DNA of 64,000 bases from Streptomyces xanthophaeus (GCF_030440515.1 NZ_CP076543.1:1860001-1924000), one strand, 5' to 3'; counted from the first letter of the stretch, positions 36,534 through 45,012 are shown. The notes: a model not told the origin generated them from the sequence alone. Made by a program: numbers and translations.

Positions 36534-38015
36534 TCAGGGCTGCCCGGGCGGCTTCCCCGAAGTCTGGGCCTGACCGCCCTGGTTGACGGTGCCGTGGGCG
36601 CCGATGTTGCTGGAGTGGATGTCGCCCTGGAAGGTGTAGGTGTGGGTGTTGATCACCTGCTGCGCCTGGTCGTAGGAGCTGGTGTCGACGTGGTGGTCCT
36701 TCAGGAACCGTTCGGTCGCTATCAGCACGCCCTGCTGGAGGCGCTGGAGGAAGTCCTGGGAGTCCGTCCGCTCGGAGAAGCCCAGCTGATCCCAGTCGGC
36801 GACGCGCTCGCGGAGGCTGTCCACGGCTCCGTAGTCGTAGCGCAGGTGCCGCTTGCCGATCTCGCGGCGCAGCTTCTCCAGCGACCGGGCCCGCTCGCCC
36901 CGGGCGGCAGCCCGCCGGACCAGCCGTCCGGGGGCGCCGAGCAGCGCCGGCCCGGTGGCGGCGGTGGCCGTGCGGAAGAGGTCCCACCAGCGTTCGAAGC
37001 CGTCCAGGGGCAGCTCGTGCACCCGGTAGAAGCGCGACTGGAGCGGAGGGATGCCGTACGCCGCCACCTCCCAGGTGAGACTGGGGTGCTGGAGCCGGGC
37101 CCGCAGGTGCATGGAGACGATGACGCGGCCGCCCTCGCCGGTCCGCTCCAGGCTGAGATAGGTGCGCATGCCGGCACCGGGCTGCACCACCCCGGCCTGC
37201 ACCAGTTGCCTGGGTATCTGGGCGCGCGGGCGGCGCAGCCGGTCGGGGAGCAGGTCGGGCCCGACGTAGGAGACGTGATCGCCCATCACGTAGAGCCGGT
37301 TGCGGGCCCGCAGGCCCTTCAGCCCGGCGATGTGCTCCATCTCGCGGGCGACGAAGCTGTGCAGGTCGACGGCGTCGAAGGGCTTGATGACCAGCTTGCC
37401 GCCGCCCGCCGGATCGTCGGCGGGCCGGCTGACGTCGATGGGCTGCCAGACCATTTCCTTGATCTTCGAGCCGCTGCCGACGAACGGGTTGGTGCGCGCG
37501 GCCCCCGCCCTGTACGGGACCACGTTGGCCCGCTTCTGCTCCAGCAGCCGGCCCTCCACCTCCGCCCCGACCTCCGGGGCGAGGTCCTTGGGCCGCCCGG
37601 CGCCGTGCTCGACGCCGAGCGCCGCCGTACGGGCCCCGTTCTCGGCCCGGCGTACCAGGGCCCAGGCGGTCGCGTACGCGAGGACGAGCGCGGCGGCGGC
37701 TCCGAGGGCGAGGACGGGCAGGTCCGCGACCAGCCCGTACAGCGCGGCCGGTACCGCCGCCCACACGCCGGCCGCACAGAGCCCGGCGAGGCGCCGGTCG
37801 AGCCGGTCGAGCCGCCGTACGGAGGCCCGCGCGTGGCGGGCCAGGGCCACCAGGTCGATGCCGAGCGAGAGCCCGGTGGCGCTCAGCCGGTCCTCGGTGA
37901 GTTCCACGTCCACCTCGCGGGCGAAGCCCTCGTCGAGGTGTGCTCCCGCGCACAGCAGCCGGGTCACCGCGTCGTCCCGGTACTGCGCCAGCACCGGTAA
38001 TCGGCGTGCCGCCAT
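36534..38015 (-). CDS. membrane protein with C-terminal NIG/GT tag, TTA codon near start
   Basis: A 493-residue protein I cannot place in a named family. Two adjacent hydrophobic helices (about 83-125, AAGVWAAVPAALYGLVA and LALGAAAALVLAYA) follow a cytosolic N-terminus. A mixed domain of ~330 residues comes after (NRLYVMGDHVSYVGPDLLP; YLSLERTGEGGRVIVSMHLRA). The C-terminus repeats the tag of the next gene (TYTFQGDI...NIGAHGTVNQGG). Codon 6 is TTA (38000-37998). ATG 38015 has GGGGGAGGA upstream. It is divergent from the OleA-like gene (175 bp) and faces the GTPase/kinase operon, so it may be its effector or receptor. Confidence 0.7.
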   Translation of the reverse strand: MAARRLPVLAQYRDDAVTRLLCAGAHLDEGFAREVDVELTEDRLSATGLSLGIDLVALARHARASVRRLDRLDRRLAGLCAAGVWAAVPAALYGLVADLPVLALGAAAALVLAYATAWALVRRAENGARTAALGVEHGAGRPKDLAPEVGAEVEGRLLEQKRANVVPYRAGAARTNPFVGSGSKIKEMVWQPIDVSRPADDPAGGGKLVIKPFDAVDLHSFVAREMEHIAGLKGLRARNRLYVMGDHVSYVGPDLLPDRLRRPRAQIPRQLVQAGVVQPGAGMRTYLSLERTGEGGRVIVSMHLRARLQHPSLTWEVAAYGIPPLQSRFYRVHELPLDGFERWWDLFRTATAATGPALLGAPGRLVRRAAARGERARSLEKLRREIGKRHLRYDYGAVDSLRERVADWDQLGFSERTDSQDFLQRLQQGVLIATERFLKDHHVDTSSYDQAQQVINTHTYTFQGDIHSSNIGAHGTVNQGGQAQTSGKPPGQP

Positions 38016-38103
38016 CGCGTCCTCCCCCGTGGCCGTGTCGTGCCACCCTATGCAAACGGCCTCTGGCTGTCCCGTGGTTGGGCGGGGTGCGCCTGGGGGT
38101 GCG

Positions 38104-38158
38104 CGTACTCAGGCGGCCTGTGCGGCCGGTGGCGCCGAACTGAGCATCCGTACTCAGG
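38104..38158. promoter_or_regulatory. paired direct repeat CGTACTCAGG in the divergent promoter region
   Basis: Two exact copies of CGTACTCAGG, at 38104-38113 and 38149-38158, are 45 bp apart between the tagged membrane protein gene and the OleA-like gene. The second copy also forms a weak dyad with CTGAG just before it. A regulator binding two helical turns apart is possible but unproven. Confidence 0.25.
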
Positions 38159-38190
38159 TTCCGGCGCGGCCGGCTTGTCATCGTGTGTGC

Positions 38191-39225
38191 ATGTTCATTC
38201 AGCCATGTGATCCACTGCCGCGCGCCGGGATACGCGTCGGGATAACCGCCGTCGGCAGCCTGCTGCCCGACGAGGTGCTGTCCTCCGACGCCCTGCAGCG
38301 GGAGGTGGCGCTCCGCAGTGGGCTGACGCTGCCGCCGAGGCTCCTGACCCAGGCCACCGGGATCGTCTCCCGCCGCGTCGCGGGCGAGGGCGTGTACGCC
38401 TCCACCCTCGCGGTGGGCGCCGCCCGCCGGGCCCTGGACGCCGCCGGACTCGATCCGCTCGACGTCGACCTGCTGCTGTTCGCCTCCGCCTCCCGCGACC
38501 TCGTCGAGCCGGCCACCGCGCACATCGTGCAGGCGGAACTGGGCTCCCGGGCCCACGCCCTGGACGTCACCAACGCCTGCAACAGCTTCGTCAACGGCAT
38601 CGACCTCGCCCGGTCCATGATCCTCGCCGGGCGGGCGCGGCGGGCCCTGGTGGTCACCGGTGAGACGCCGAGCCGGGCGGTGCGCAGGGACCCGGCCGAT
38701 CTCACGGAACTGCGGGACGGCTTCGCCGGGTACACCTTCGGCGACGCGGGCGCGGCGGTGGTCGTGGAGGCCGTGGAGCGCGGCGGGATCATCGACGTGG
38801 ACACCGAGACCCATTCGGAGCACTGGGAGGTCGGGGGCATCCCGGGCGGCGGGTCGCGGCACCCGCGCGGGGACGCGTACACGTACTTCCGCGGCGACGG
38901 GCACGAACTGCGGGGCGTCTTCGAGAAGGTGGGCACCGCCGTCGTCGACCGGACGCTGCACCGCACGGGGATGGAGTGGGGCGGCTTCGCCAAGGTGCTG
39001 GTGCACCAGGTGACGGTGCCGTACCTGGAACGGTTCGCGGAACTGACCGGGGTGCCCGCCGGGAAGCTGGTGGTGACGGTGCCCGAGCTCGGCAATGTCG
39101 CGAGCGCGAGCATCGGGCTCCAGCTGGACCGGGTGTTCGGCGAACTCGCCCCAGGGGAAAGGGTGCTGTTCGTGGGGCTCGGCGGCGGCATCAGCATCAT
39201 GACGATGGTCTGGGAGAAGTCGTGA
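38191..39225 (+). CDS. OleA-like 3-oxoacyl-ACP synthase III family protein
   Basis: A 344-residue thiolase-superfamily condensing enzyme. The catalytic Cys is in DVTNACNSFVNG near residue 130, His in LVHQVTVPY near 272 and Asn in LGNVASASIGLQL near 305. GLGGGISIMTMVWE forms the C-terminal strand. FabH-like enzymes in an operon with an acyl ligase and a long-chain NAD epimerase are typically OleA homologues, which join two acyl-CoA chains head to head. ATG 38191 has no clear ribosome site, so the mRNA may be short-leadered. The stop overlaps the glycosyltransferase start (GTGA). The acyl substrate is unknown. Confidence 0.8.
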   Translation: MFIQPCDPLPRAGIRVGITAVGSLLPDEVLSSDALQREVALRSGLTLPPRLLTQATGIVSRRVAGEGVYASTLAVGAARRALDAAGLDPLDVDLLLFASASRDLVEPATAHIVQAELGSRAHALDVTNACNSFVNGIDLARSMILAGRARRALVVTGETPSRAVRRDPADLTELRDGFAGYTFGDAGAAVVVEAVERGGIIDVDTETHSEHWEVGGIPGGGSRHPRGDAYTYFRGDGHELRGVFEKVGTAVVDRTLHRTGMEWGGFAKVLVHQVTVPYLERFAELTGVPAGKLVVTVPELGNVASASIGLQLDRVFGELAPGERVLFVGLGGGISIMTMVWEKS

Positions 39226-39977
39226 CGGCCGCGGACGCGCCGATGTGGGTGGTCGTGCCCGCGCACGAGGAGGAGGCCCGGCTGGCCGCCACCCTGCGGG
39301 CACTCGCCGCGCAGCGGGACCGGGACTTCACCCTGCTGGTCGTCGACAACGCCTCGACGGACGGTACGGGCGCCGTCGCCCGGGCGTTCGCGGCCGGCGC
39401 GCCCTTCCCGGTGGAGGTGATCGAGGAGCCGGAGAAGGGGGTCGGCTCCGCGGTGGACACCGGCTTCCGGTACGCGATCGGCCGCGGGGCGGCCCTGCTC
39501 GCCCGTACGGACGCCGACTGCCTGCCCCGGCCCGGCTGGACCGGCGCCGCCCGTGCCGCGCTGGTCCGCAGCCCCGGGCTGGTGTGCGGGCGGATCGTGG
39601 CCCGCCGTGACGAGCACGGCCCGCTGGGCCGGGCCGGGTTCGGCGCTCTGGTGGCCCTCGCCGCGCTCTTCGGCCGGCTGCGGCCCGAGCACGCCCGGCG
39701 GCGCGGCTACCGGGCGCCGTACCGCATGCACGCCGGGAACAACATGGCCATCACCGCCGAGCTGTACCTGGGCGTCGGCGGGATGCCCCGGCGCCCCTCG
39801 CCGACCGACCGGCTCTTCCTGAACGCCGTACGCCGCCACACCGACCGGATCACGCACTGCCGGGAGATGGTCGTGGAGAACTCGACGCGGCGCCTGCGGG
39901 CCTACGGGCTCGCCGGCACCGCCCGCTGGTACCTCGACCAGGGCAGCGGCACCCACGGAACGGACGACCCGCGCTGA
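39222..39977 (+). CDS. family 2 glycosyltransferase
   Basis: A 251-residue GT-A fold enzyme. VVVPAHEEEARLAATLRAL and VVDNASTDGTGAVA near the start are the nucleotide-sugar-binding region, and RTDADCLPRPGW near residue 90 is the metal-binding DxD-like motif. YRMHAGNNMAITAELYLGVGG is a typical acceptor-side segment. No membrane helices are present. Its place between the condensing enzyme and the acyl ligase suggests it glycosylates the pathway's lipid product, though a carrier-lipid role cannot be excluded. It starts at GTG 39222 in a 4-bp overlap, and its TGA shares bases with the next ATG. Confidence 0.85.
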   Translation: MTAADAPMWVVVPAHEEEARLAATLRALAAQRDRDFTLLVVDNASTDGTGAVARAFAAGAPFPVEVIEEPEKGVGSAVDTGFRYAIGRGAALLARTDADCLPRPGWTGAARAALVRSPGLVCGRIVARRDEHGPLGRAGFGALVALAALFGRLRPEHARRRGYRAPYRMHAGNNMAITAELYLGVGGMPRRPSPTDRLFLNAVRRHTDRITHCREMVVENSTRRLRAYGLAGTARWYLDQGSGTHGTDDPR

Positions 39978-41470
39978 TGCTGGACCACCTCGACCACGCA
40001 CTGCGCAGCCGCCCGGAGCGGCCCGCCGTGCTCACCGCCACCCGCACCGGCGCGCCCCGGGTACGGGCCACCCGCGGCGAACTCGCCGAGCTGGCCGACG
40101 CCTTCGCCGCGGCCCTGCACGCGCGCGGGCTGCGCGCCGGGGACACCGTCGGCGTGGCCGTACGCCCGGGGCCGCGCGCCCTCGCCGTCCTGCTCGCACT
40201 GTGGCGGCTCGGGCTGCGCGGGGCCGTCCTGGACCCGGGCGCCGGGCCCGACGTGCTGCGCGCCCGCCTCGCGCTGGCCCGGCCCTCGCTGGTGCTGGCC
40301 GACGCGGCCGCGCAGGCGGTGGCGGGCTGGGCGCGGCCGCTGGCCCGCCGGGCCCGGCTCGCGCTGCCGGACCTGGCCGCGCTGGGGCCGGTGGCCACGG
40401 TCGGGCCCCGGCTGCCGGGCTGCGCGCCCGCGCTGGACCTGGGCGCGCCCCGCCGGGGTGTGCCCGCGCCCGGGGACGCTCTGGACGGGAACGCCGACGC
40501 GGTGATCGTGTTCACCTCGGGGACCACCTCCCTGCCGCGGGCCGTCGTCCACACCCGGGCGAGCCTGGCCGCCGGCATGACCACGGTCTCCGCCCTCTTC
40601 GACGCGCGCGGGGACCGGCCGGTGCTCGGCGGCACCTTCTTCGTCCTCGTCCCCTCGCTGGCGCGCGGCGCCGCCGTCGCCCTTCCGGCGGGCAACTCCC
40701 GGGTGCTGGCCCGGCAGTTGCACCGGCTGCGGCCCGAGGACACCTATCTGACCCCGCCCCGGCTGCGGGACGCGCTGGGCGCGGGCGCCCGCTTCCACGG
40801 CCGGGTGTGGACGGGCTCGGCCCCGGCGGGCGCCGGGCTGCTGGAACGCGTCCGCGCGGCGGGCGCGGCCGAGGCCTGGGGGGTGTACGCGCTGACCGAG
40901 CTGTTCCCGGCCGCCGCGGTCGAGTCGCGGGAGAAGTCCGCGTTCGAGGAGGCCGGTGAGCCGGGGGATCTGGTCGGGGCGCCGCTGCCGGGCGTGCTCG
41001 CCAAGCCGGACGGGAACGGGCAGCTGCTGCTGTCCGGCCCGGCGGCCCGCCACCGCTACCTCGGGGAGGAGCCCGACGCGTGGGTGCGTACGGGCGACCG
41101 GGCACGGCTGGACGGCGCGGGCCGCATCGTGCTCGAAGGCAGGAGCAAGGACATGGTGCTGCGCCGGGCCGAGAACATCTACCCGGGGCTGTACGAGCCC
41201 GCCCTGCACGTGCCGGGGGTGGAGCTGGCCGTGCTCGTCGGGATCCCGGCCGGTGACGGCGACGAACGGCTCGTCGCCGTCGTGCAGCCACGGCGCGGCG
41301 CGGACGAACGGGCCCTGCGCGAGGCCCTGTCGGAGCCGGTCCGGCGGATGGGCACGGCCCGTCCCGACGCCCTGCTGCTCGCGCAGATCCCGCTGTCGGG
41401 GCGCTCGCGCAAACCGGACCGGGCGGCGACGGCCGCGCTGGCGGCGCGCCGCCTGGGCCCGGCGCGATGA
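39977..41470 (+). CDS. acyl-adenylate-forming ligase (OleC-like / fatty acid-CoA ligase family)
   Basis: A 497-residue ANL-superfamily enzyme. VFTSGTTSLPRAVVHT is the ATP-binding P-loop (A3), YALTEL is A5, WVRTGDRA is A7, and GRSKDMVLRRAENIYP is the A8 hinge. SGRSRKPDR near the end has the catalytic Lys (A10). Beside an OleA-like and an OleD-like gene it fits OleC, which adenylates a beta-hydroxy acid to form a beta-lactone. A plain acyl-CoA ligase is the alternative. ATG 39977 overlaps the previous TGA, and the ribosome site is internal to the upstream gene. Confidence 0.82.
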   Translation: MLDHLDHALRSRPERPAVLTATRTGAPRVRATRGELAELADAFAAALHARGLRAGDTVGVAVRPGPRALAVLLALWRLGLRGAVLDPGAGPDVLRARLALARPSLVLADAAAQAVAGWARPLARRARLALPDLAALGPVATVGPRLPGCAPALDLGAPRRGVPAPGDALDGNADAVIVFTSGTTSLPRAVVHTRASLAAGMTTVSALFDARGDRPVLGGTFFVLVPSLARGAAVALPAGNSRVLARQLHRLRPEDTYLTPPRLRDALGAGARFHGRVWTGSAPAGAGLLERVRAAGAAEAWGVYALTELFPAAAVESREKSAFEEAGEPGDLVGAPLPGVLAKPDGNGQLLLSGPAARHRYLGEEPDAWVRTGDRARLDGAGRIVLEGRSKDMVLRRAENIYPGLYEPALHVPGVELAVLVGIPAGDGDERLVAVVQPRRGADERALREALSEPVRRMGTARPDALLLAQIPLSGRSRKPDRAATAALAARRLGPAR

Positions 41471-41607
41471 CGGCCCGCGCCACCGGTCCGCAGCCGCGGT
41501 ACCGGCACGGTCCGGGTACGGGTCCGCGTCCGGGTCCGGGGGCACGCGGCCCGGAGCCTTCCCCGGGCGTTCGCCCGGTCCGCCGATTCCACGGAGGTAC
41601 ACCCCCG

Positions 41608-42723
41608 ATGAGCACCACGTCCCACGCCACGGCGCGCCGCCGCGACCGCCGCGTCTATCTGCGCAGCCATCCCCTGCTGTTCGGGCTGCTCGCCGCCACC
41701 CGCGGCCGTCCGGTGCGCCGGCTCGGCCGGACCCTGCTGGTGCACGGCCCGGAGGCCTACCGGGAGGCCCTGACCCGGCTGCCGCTCGACCGGACGGCGG
41801 CCGGTACGACGGGCGCTGCCGCGCGGACGGCCCTGGGCGGAGGCGGGGCCGGGGGTGTGCTCTTCGACCAGGAGGGCGGCGCGCACCGGGCGGACCGGCG
41901 GGGACTCGCGGGCTCCCTGGGCGGTGCCGGGGTCGAGGATCTCCGGTCGCTCTGGCGGCCGTTGCTCGTACGCCGGCTCGCGCCGCTGGACCGGGGCGGC
42001 GAGGTGGACCTCGCCGACCTCGCGCGGGAGCTCTCCGGGTCGGTGGTGTGCGCCCTGCTCGGTTCCGGCGCCGACCCGCGGGCGGTCGCCGGGGCCGCGG
42101 CCGAGGCGGCGGCCGCCTCCGTACGCAGTCACCTGCCGGGGCCGCGCCGCCCGCGCGCCGAGGCCGCCGCGGCCCGCGCCGCCGACCGGCTCCGCCGGCT
42201 CCTGGGGCCCACCGGCGAAGCCCTGCCGGCGATGCTGGCGGTGGCCGCCGTCAACACCACCGTCGCCGCGCTGCCCCGGGCGGTGGCCTGGTGCGCCGAC
42301 GCGGGTCTGTGGGAGCAGGCGGCGGACGAGGCCCTGCGGCCGGTGCTCGCCGACGAGCTGCTGCGGGTCACCTCGGCCTCGCCGCTGCTGCCCCGGGTGG
42401 CCGCGGCGGACGGGGTCGTGGGCGGCTGCCCGGTGCGCGGCGGCGACCGGCTGCTGCTGGTCGCCCGGCACGCGGCCGGGGCGCACCGGCGCGACCCGGA
42501 CGCCGTGCGGCCCGCCGGCCCGGCGGTGGACCGGCTGGTGTTCGGCGCCGGACCGCACGCGTGTCCCGGGGCCCGGCTGGCCCGGGCCCAACTGGCCGAC
42601 GTCCTGGGCGCGCTGGCCCCGTACCGGCCGGTGGTGACACGGGCCCGGGTGGACCGGGGAGCGGCGCTGCCCGGCTGGCGCGTCCTGACCGTGCGGGCCG
42701 GGGGCCCCGGGGCCGGGTCGTGA
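41608..42723 (+). CDS. cytochrome P450, short and divergent
   Basis: A 371-residue P450. The heme-binding loop FGAGPHACPGARLARAQL is canonical, with Cys near residue 320. ExxR is in DELLRVTSA. The I-helix reads AVAAVNTTVAAL, so the usual acid before the Thr pair is Asn. This could alter proton delivery and suggests an unusual reaction. I start at ATG 41608, which has GGAGGT nine bases upstream. An ATG at 41467 overlapping the ligase stop adds 47 Gly/Pro/Arg-rich residues without P450 character. The gene ends in a 4-bp overlap with the epimerase gene. Its role would be oxidising the acyl chain of the pathway product. Confidence 0.85.
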   Translation: MSTTSHATARRRDRRVYLRSHPLLFGLLAATRGRPVRRLGRTLLVHGPEAYREALTRLPLDRTAAGTTGAAARTALGGGGAGGVLFDQEGGAHRADRRGLAGSLGGAGVEDLRSLWRPLLVRRLAPLDRGGEVDLADLARELSGSVVCALLGSGADPRAVAGAAAEAAAASVRSHLPGPRRPRAEAAAARAADRLRRLLGPTGEALPAMLAVAAVNTTVAALPRAVAWCADAGLWEQAADEALRPVLADELLRVTSASPLLPRVAAADGVVGGCPVRGGDRLLLVARHAAGAHRRDPDAVRPAGPAVDRLVFGAGPHACPGARLARAQLADVLGALAPYRPVVTRARVDRGAALPGWRVLTVRAGGPGAGS

Positions 42724-43640
42724 TCGCGGTGACGGGTGCGAGCGGCTTCTGCGGCGGGCACGTGGCCCGCGCCGCCGCGGCGGCCGGGGCCGAGGTGGTG
42801 TGCCTGGGCCGCAGGCCGGGCCCGCTCGGCACGCACCGCTTCTGGGACGCCGCCGCGGAGCCGCCTGACCTGTCGGGCGTGGACCTGGTGGTGCACTGTG
42901 CGGCGGCCGTCGGCGATCCGGCCCCCGGCTCGCGGGCCGCGGCGCTGATGCGCGCGGTCAACGTGGACGGCACGCGGCGGCTGCTCGCGGCGGCGGGCGG
43001 GCGGCCCGTGGTGTGGGTGAGCAGCGCCAGCGTCTACGATCCGCGGCACGACCGCGGCCTGGTCGGCGAGGAGCACCCGCGTGCCGGGCAGTTGAACGCC
43101 TACGGCCGGACGAAGGCGGAGGGCGAGGCACTGGCGCTGGCCGCCGGGGCGGTGGTGCTGCGGCCCCGGGCCGTCTACGGGCCGGGCGACACCACGCTGC
43201 TGCCCCGGCTGCTCTCCCGCGTGCGGGCGGGCACCCTGCTGCTGCCCGGACCGGACGTGACGCTCAGCCTCACCGCGGTGGAGAACCTGACGCGGGCCTG
43301 CCTGACGGCGGCGGCCTGGGCGCCGGGCGCGTACAACATCGCCGACGGGGAGCCGTACGGCCGCGACGCGGCGGTCCGCGCGGTCCTGCGCGCCCATGGC
43401 GTCCGGGCCCGGATCCGGCACCTGCCGCTGCCGGTGGCCGCCGCGGCGGCCCGGGTCGCGGAGGCCGTGGCGACGGTGGCCGGGGCCGAGCCGGCCCTCA
43501 GTCGGTACGCGGTGGACCAGCTGGCGCACCCGGTGGTCCTGGACCTCACCCGGGCGCGGGCCCAGGGCTGGGCCCCGTACCGGAACCTCGCGGACCACCT
43601 GGCCTCGGTGACCGGGGCCCGGCCGGGGCTCAGCGGCTGA
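42720..43640 (+). CDS. OleD-like NAD(P)-dependent epimerase/dehydrogenase
   Basis: A 306-residue extended short-chain dehydrogenase. GASGFCGGHV at residues 6-15 is the NAD(P) motif (GxxGxxG). WVSSASVYD holds the catalytic Ser and NAYGRTKAE the Tyr and Lys. FNIADG-like YNIADGEPY is typical of the family. In Ole pathways such an enzyme reduces the beta-keto acid made by OleA to the beta-hydroxy acid used by OleC. GTG 42720 overlaps the P450 stop. Its end overlaps the convergent conservon GTPase by 11 bp, so the biosynthetic operon is exactly five genes. Confidence 0.85.
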   Translation: MIAVTGASGFCGGHVARAAAAAGAEVVCLGRRPGPLGTHRFWDAAAEPPDLSGVDLVVHCAAAVGDPAPGSRAAALMRAVNVDGTRRLLAAAGGRPVVWVSSASVYDPRHDRGLVGEEHPRAGQLNAYGRTKAEGEALALAAGAVVLRPRAVYGPGDTTLLPRLLSRVRAGTLLLPGPDVTLSLTAVENLTRACLTAAAWAPGAYNIADGEPYGRDAAVRAVLRAHGVRARIRHLPLPVAAAAARVAEAVATVAGAEPALSRYAVDQLAHPVVLDLTRARAQGWAPYRNLADHLASVTGARPGLSG

Positions 43641-44235
43641 CGGCCGCCGGCGCCTGCGCCTTGGCGATGAGCAGGTCGAGCAGCGCGAGCAGGGAGCCGC
43701 GGACGTCCGTACGGGAGCGGGCGTCGAGCATGAGGACGGGGGTGTTCGGATCGCGCAGGTGCAGCGCCGCTCCGATCTCCTCGGCGGTGTAGGGCTGTTC
43801 GCCGTGGAAGCAGTTCGCGCCGACCACGAAGGGCAGTCCGCGGCTCTCGAAGAAGTCCACGGCCGGGAAGCTGCGGTCCAGGCGCCGGGTGTCGACCAGC
43901 ACGATCGCTCCGAGCGCCCCGTTCAGCAGGTCGTCCCACATGAACCAGAAGCGTTCCTGGCCGGGCGTGCCGAACAGGTAGAGGACGACACCGGCGTCGG
44001 TGAGCGTGAGCCGGCCGAAGTCCATGGCGACGGTGGTCACCGTCTTGGACTCGATGCCGTCGAGGTCGTCGACGCCGATACCGGCGGACGTCAGCCGCTC
44101 CTCCGTGCGCAGCGGCTCGATCTCGGAGATCGTCTCCACCAGGGTCGTCTTCCCGACCCCGAACCCGCCGGCGACGAGGATCTTGACCGGGGCCGGTTCC
44201 CGGTGGGCGCTCGCGGTCGTGTCATATCCGGGCAA
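43630..44235 (-). CDS. cvnD: conservon small GTPase (CvnD, MglA-like)
   Basis: A 201-residue Ras-like GTPase. The P-loop is AGGFGVGKTT, followed by DFGRLTL, LFGTPGQERFWFMW (G3 region) and VGANCF in place of the usual NKxD. This is the actinobacterial conservon D protein, partner of the kinase, roadblock and DUF742 proteins encoded upstream. Together they form a G-protein-coupled-receptor-like complex at the membrane. The frame starts at TTG 44235 inside the cvnC end; no ATG or GTG is available before the P-loop, and similarity begins at residue ~17. TTG starts with stop overlap are common in conservons. Confidence 0.9.
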   Translation of the reverse strand: MPGYDTTASAHREPAPVKILVAGGFGVGKTTLVETISEIEPLRTEERLTSAGIGVDDLDGIESKTVTTVAMDFGRLTLTDAGVVLYLFGTPGQERFWFMWDDLLNGALGAIVLVDTRRLDRSFPAVDFFESRGLPFVVGANCFHGEQPYTAEEIGAALHLRDPNTPVLMLDARSRTDVRGSLLALLDLLIAKAQAPAAVSR

Positions 44236-44596
44236 GGCTGTCCCTGATTCTCATGAGCAGGTGGACGTCGGTGGTCTCGGCGACCGCCAGGGGCGGCCGG
44301 TGGTGGATCAGCCCGCGGTCGGCGAGTTCGCCGAGGAGCAGCGTCATGGGGGTGAGGCGGATGTGCATCCGCGCCGCTATCTCGGCGACCGCCCGCCCGC
44401 CCGGCGGCGCGCACATGGCAAGGATCTCCTGCCACTCGGTGGGCAGGGTCCCGTCCACCTCGCCGTCGGCCGCCGCGGTGATCGTGGTGTCCATGGTGAG
44501 GACGGAGTGCGCGGCGGCCGTACGCCCATCGGTCAGGGCGTACAGCCGCGTCCGGCGGCGGCCCGCCGGCTGCGGCTGTGGCTCGTCCTGCGGCAT
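44222..44596 (-). CDS. cvnC: conservon DUF742 protein (CvnC)
   Basis: A 124-residue protein with the DUF742 fold, a winged-helix-like module (residues ~60-120, PPGGRAVAEIAARMHIRLTPMTLLLGELADRGLI). RRRTRLYALTDGRT near the N-terminus and the end HLLMRIRDSLARI are family hallmarks. It is believed to bridge the roadblock and GTPase proteins of the conservon. ATG 44596 overlaps the cvnB stop (TAATG), and its TGA lies within cvnD, so all four are translationally coupled. Confidence 0.9.
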   Translation of the reverse strand: MPQDEPQPQPAGRRRTRLYALTDGRTAAAHSVLTMDTTITAAADGEVDGTLPTEWQEILAMCAPPGGRAVAEIAARMHIRLTPMTLLLGELADRGLIHHRPPLAVAETTDVHLLMRIRDSLARI

Positions 44597-45012
44597 TACG
44601 CGGACGGCTGGCCGCGCTCGGGCGTGCCCAGCCACTCGCCGAGCGCCTGGGCGGTCCGTACGGCCTCGCCGCCCAGCTCCCCGAGCCGCGCCTTGCGGGA
44701 GGTCACCACGATGAGGGTGCTGCCCTCGCCGCATCCGACGATGCAGAGGTACCGGTCGTCCATCTCGACGAGCTGGCGGATGACGCGGCCGCCGTCGATC
44801 TCCCGGGATATCGCCTTCATCGTGGACGCGATGCCGGAGGCCGCGGCCGCCATGCGCTCGGCCTGGGGCTCGTCCAGCAGGTAGGCGCTGAGCTTGATGC
44901 CGTCGTTGGAGAGCAGCACGGCCCCCTGGACGCCGGCGATCCTGCTCAGGTTGTTGTCGAGGACGCTGTAGATCGCGTCGTTGGATGCCGCGGTGTTCGG
45001 TGAGGTGGTCAT
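44596..45012 (-). CDS. cvnB: conservon roadblock/LC7 protein (CvnB)
   Basis: A 138-residue roadblock/LC7-fold protein. VLDNNLSRIAGVQGAVLLSNDGIKLSAYLL and MAAAASGIASTMKAIS are the conserved strands and helix, and CIVGCGEGSTLIVV is the central strand. Roadblock proteins act as GTPase-activating or scaffold partners of MglA-type GTPases. ATG 45012 overlaps the end of the kinase gene (ATGA). Its TAA shares bases with the cvnC ATG. Confidence 0.93.
   Translation of the reverse strand: MTTSPNTAASNDAIYSVLDNNLSRIAGVQGAVLLSNDGIKLSAYLLDEPQAERMAAAASGIASTMKAISREIDGGRVIRQLVEMDDRYLCIVGCGEGSTLIVVTSRKARLGELGGEAVRTAQALGEWLGTPERGQPSA

Noticed and set aside
41467..41607. P450 start at ATG 41467, overlapping the ligase stop
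   Set aside because: The extra 47 residues are Gly/Pro/Arg low-complexity, while ATG 41608 has a well-spaced GGAGGT. Operon-style overlap alone is weaker evidence.
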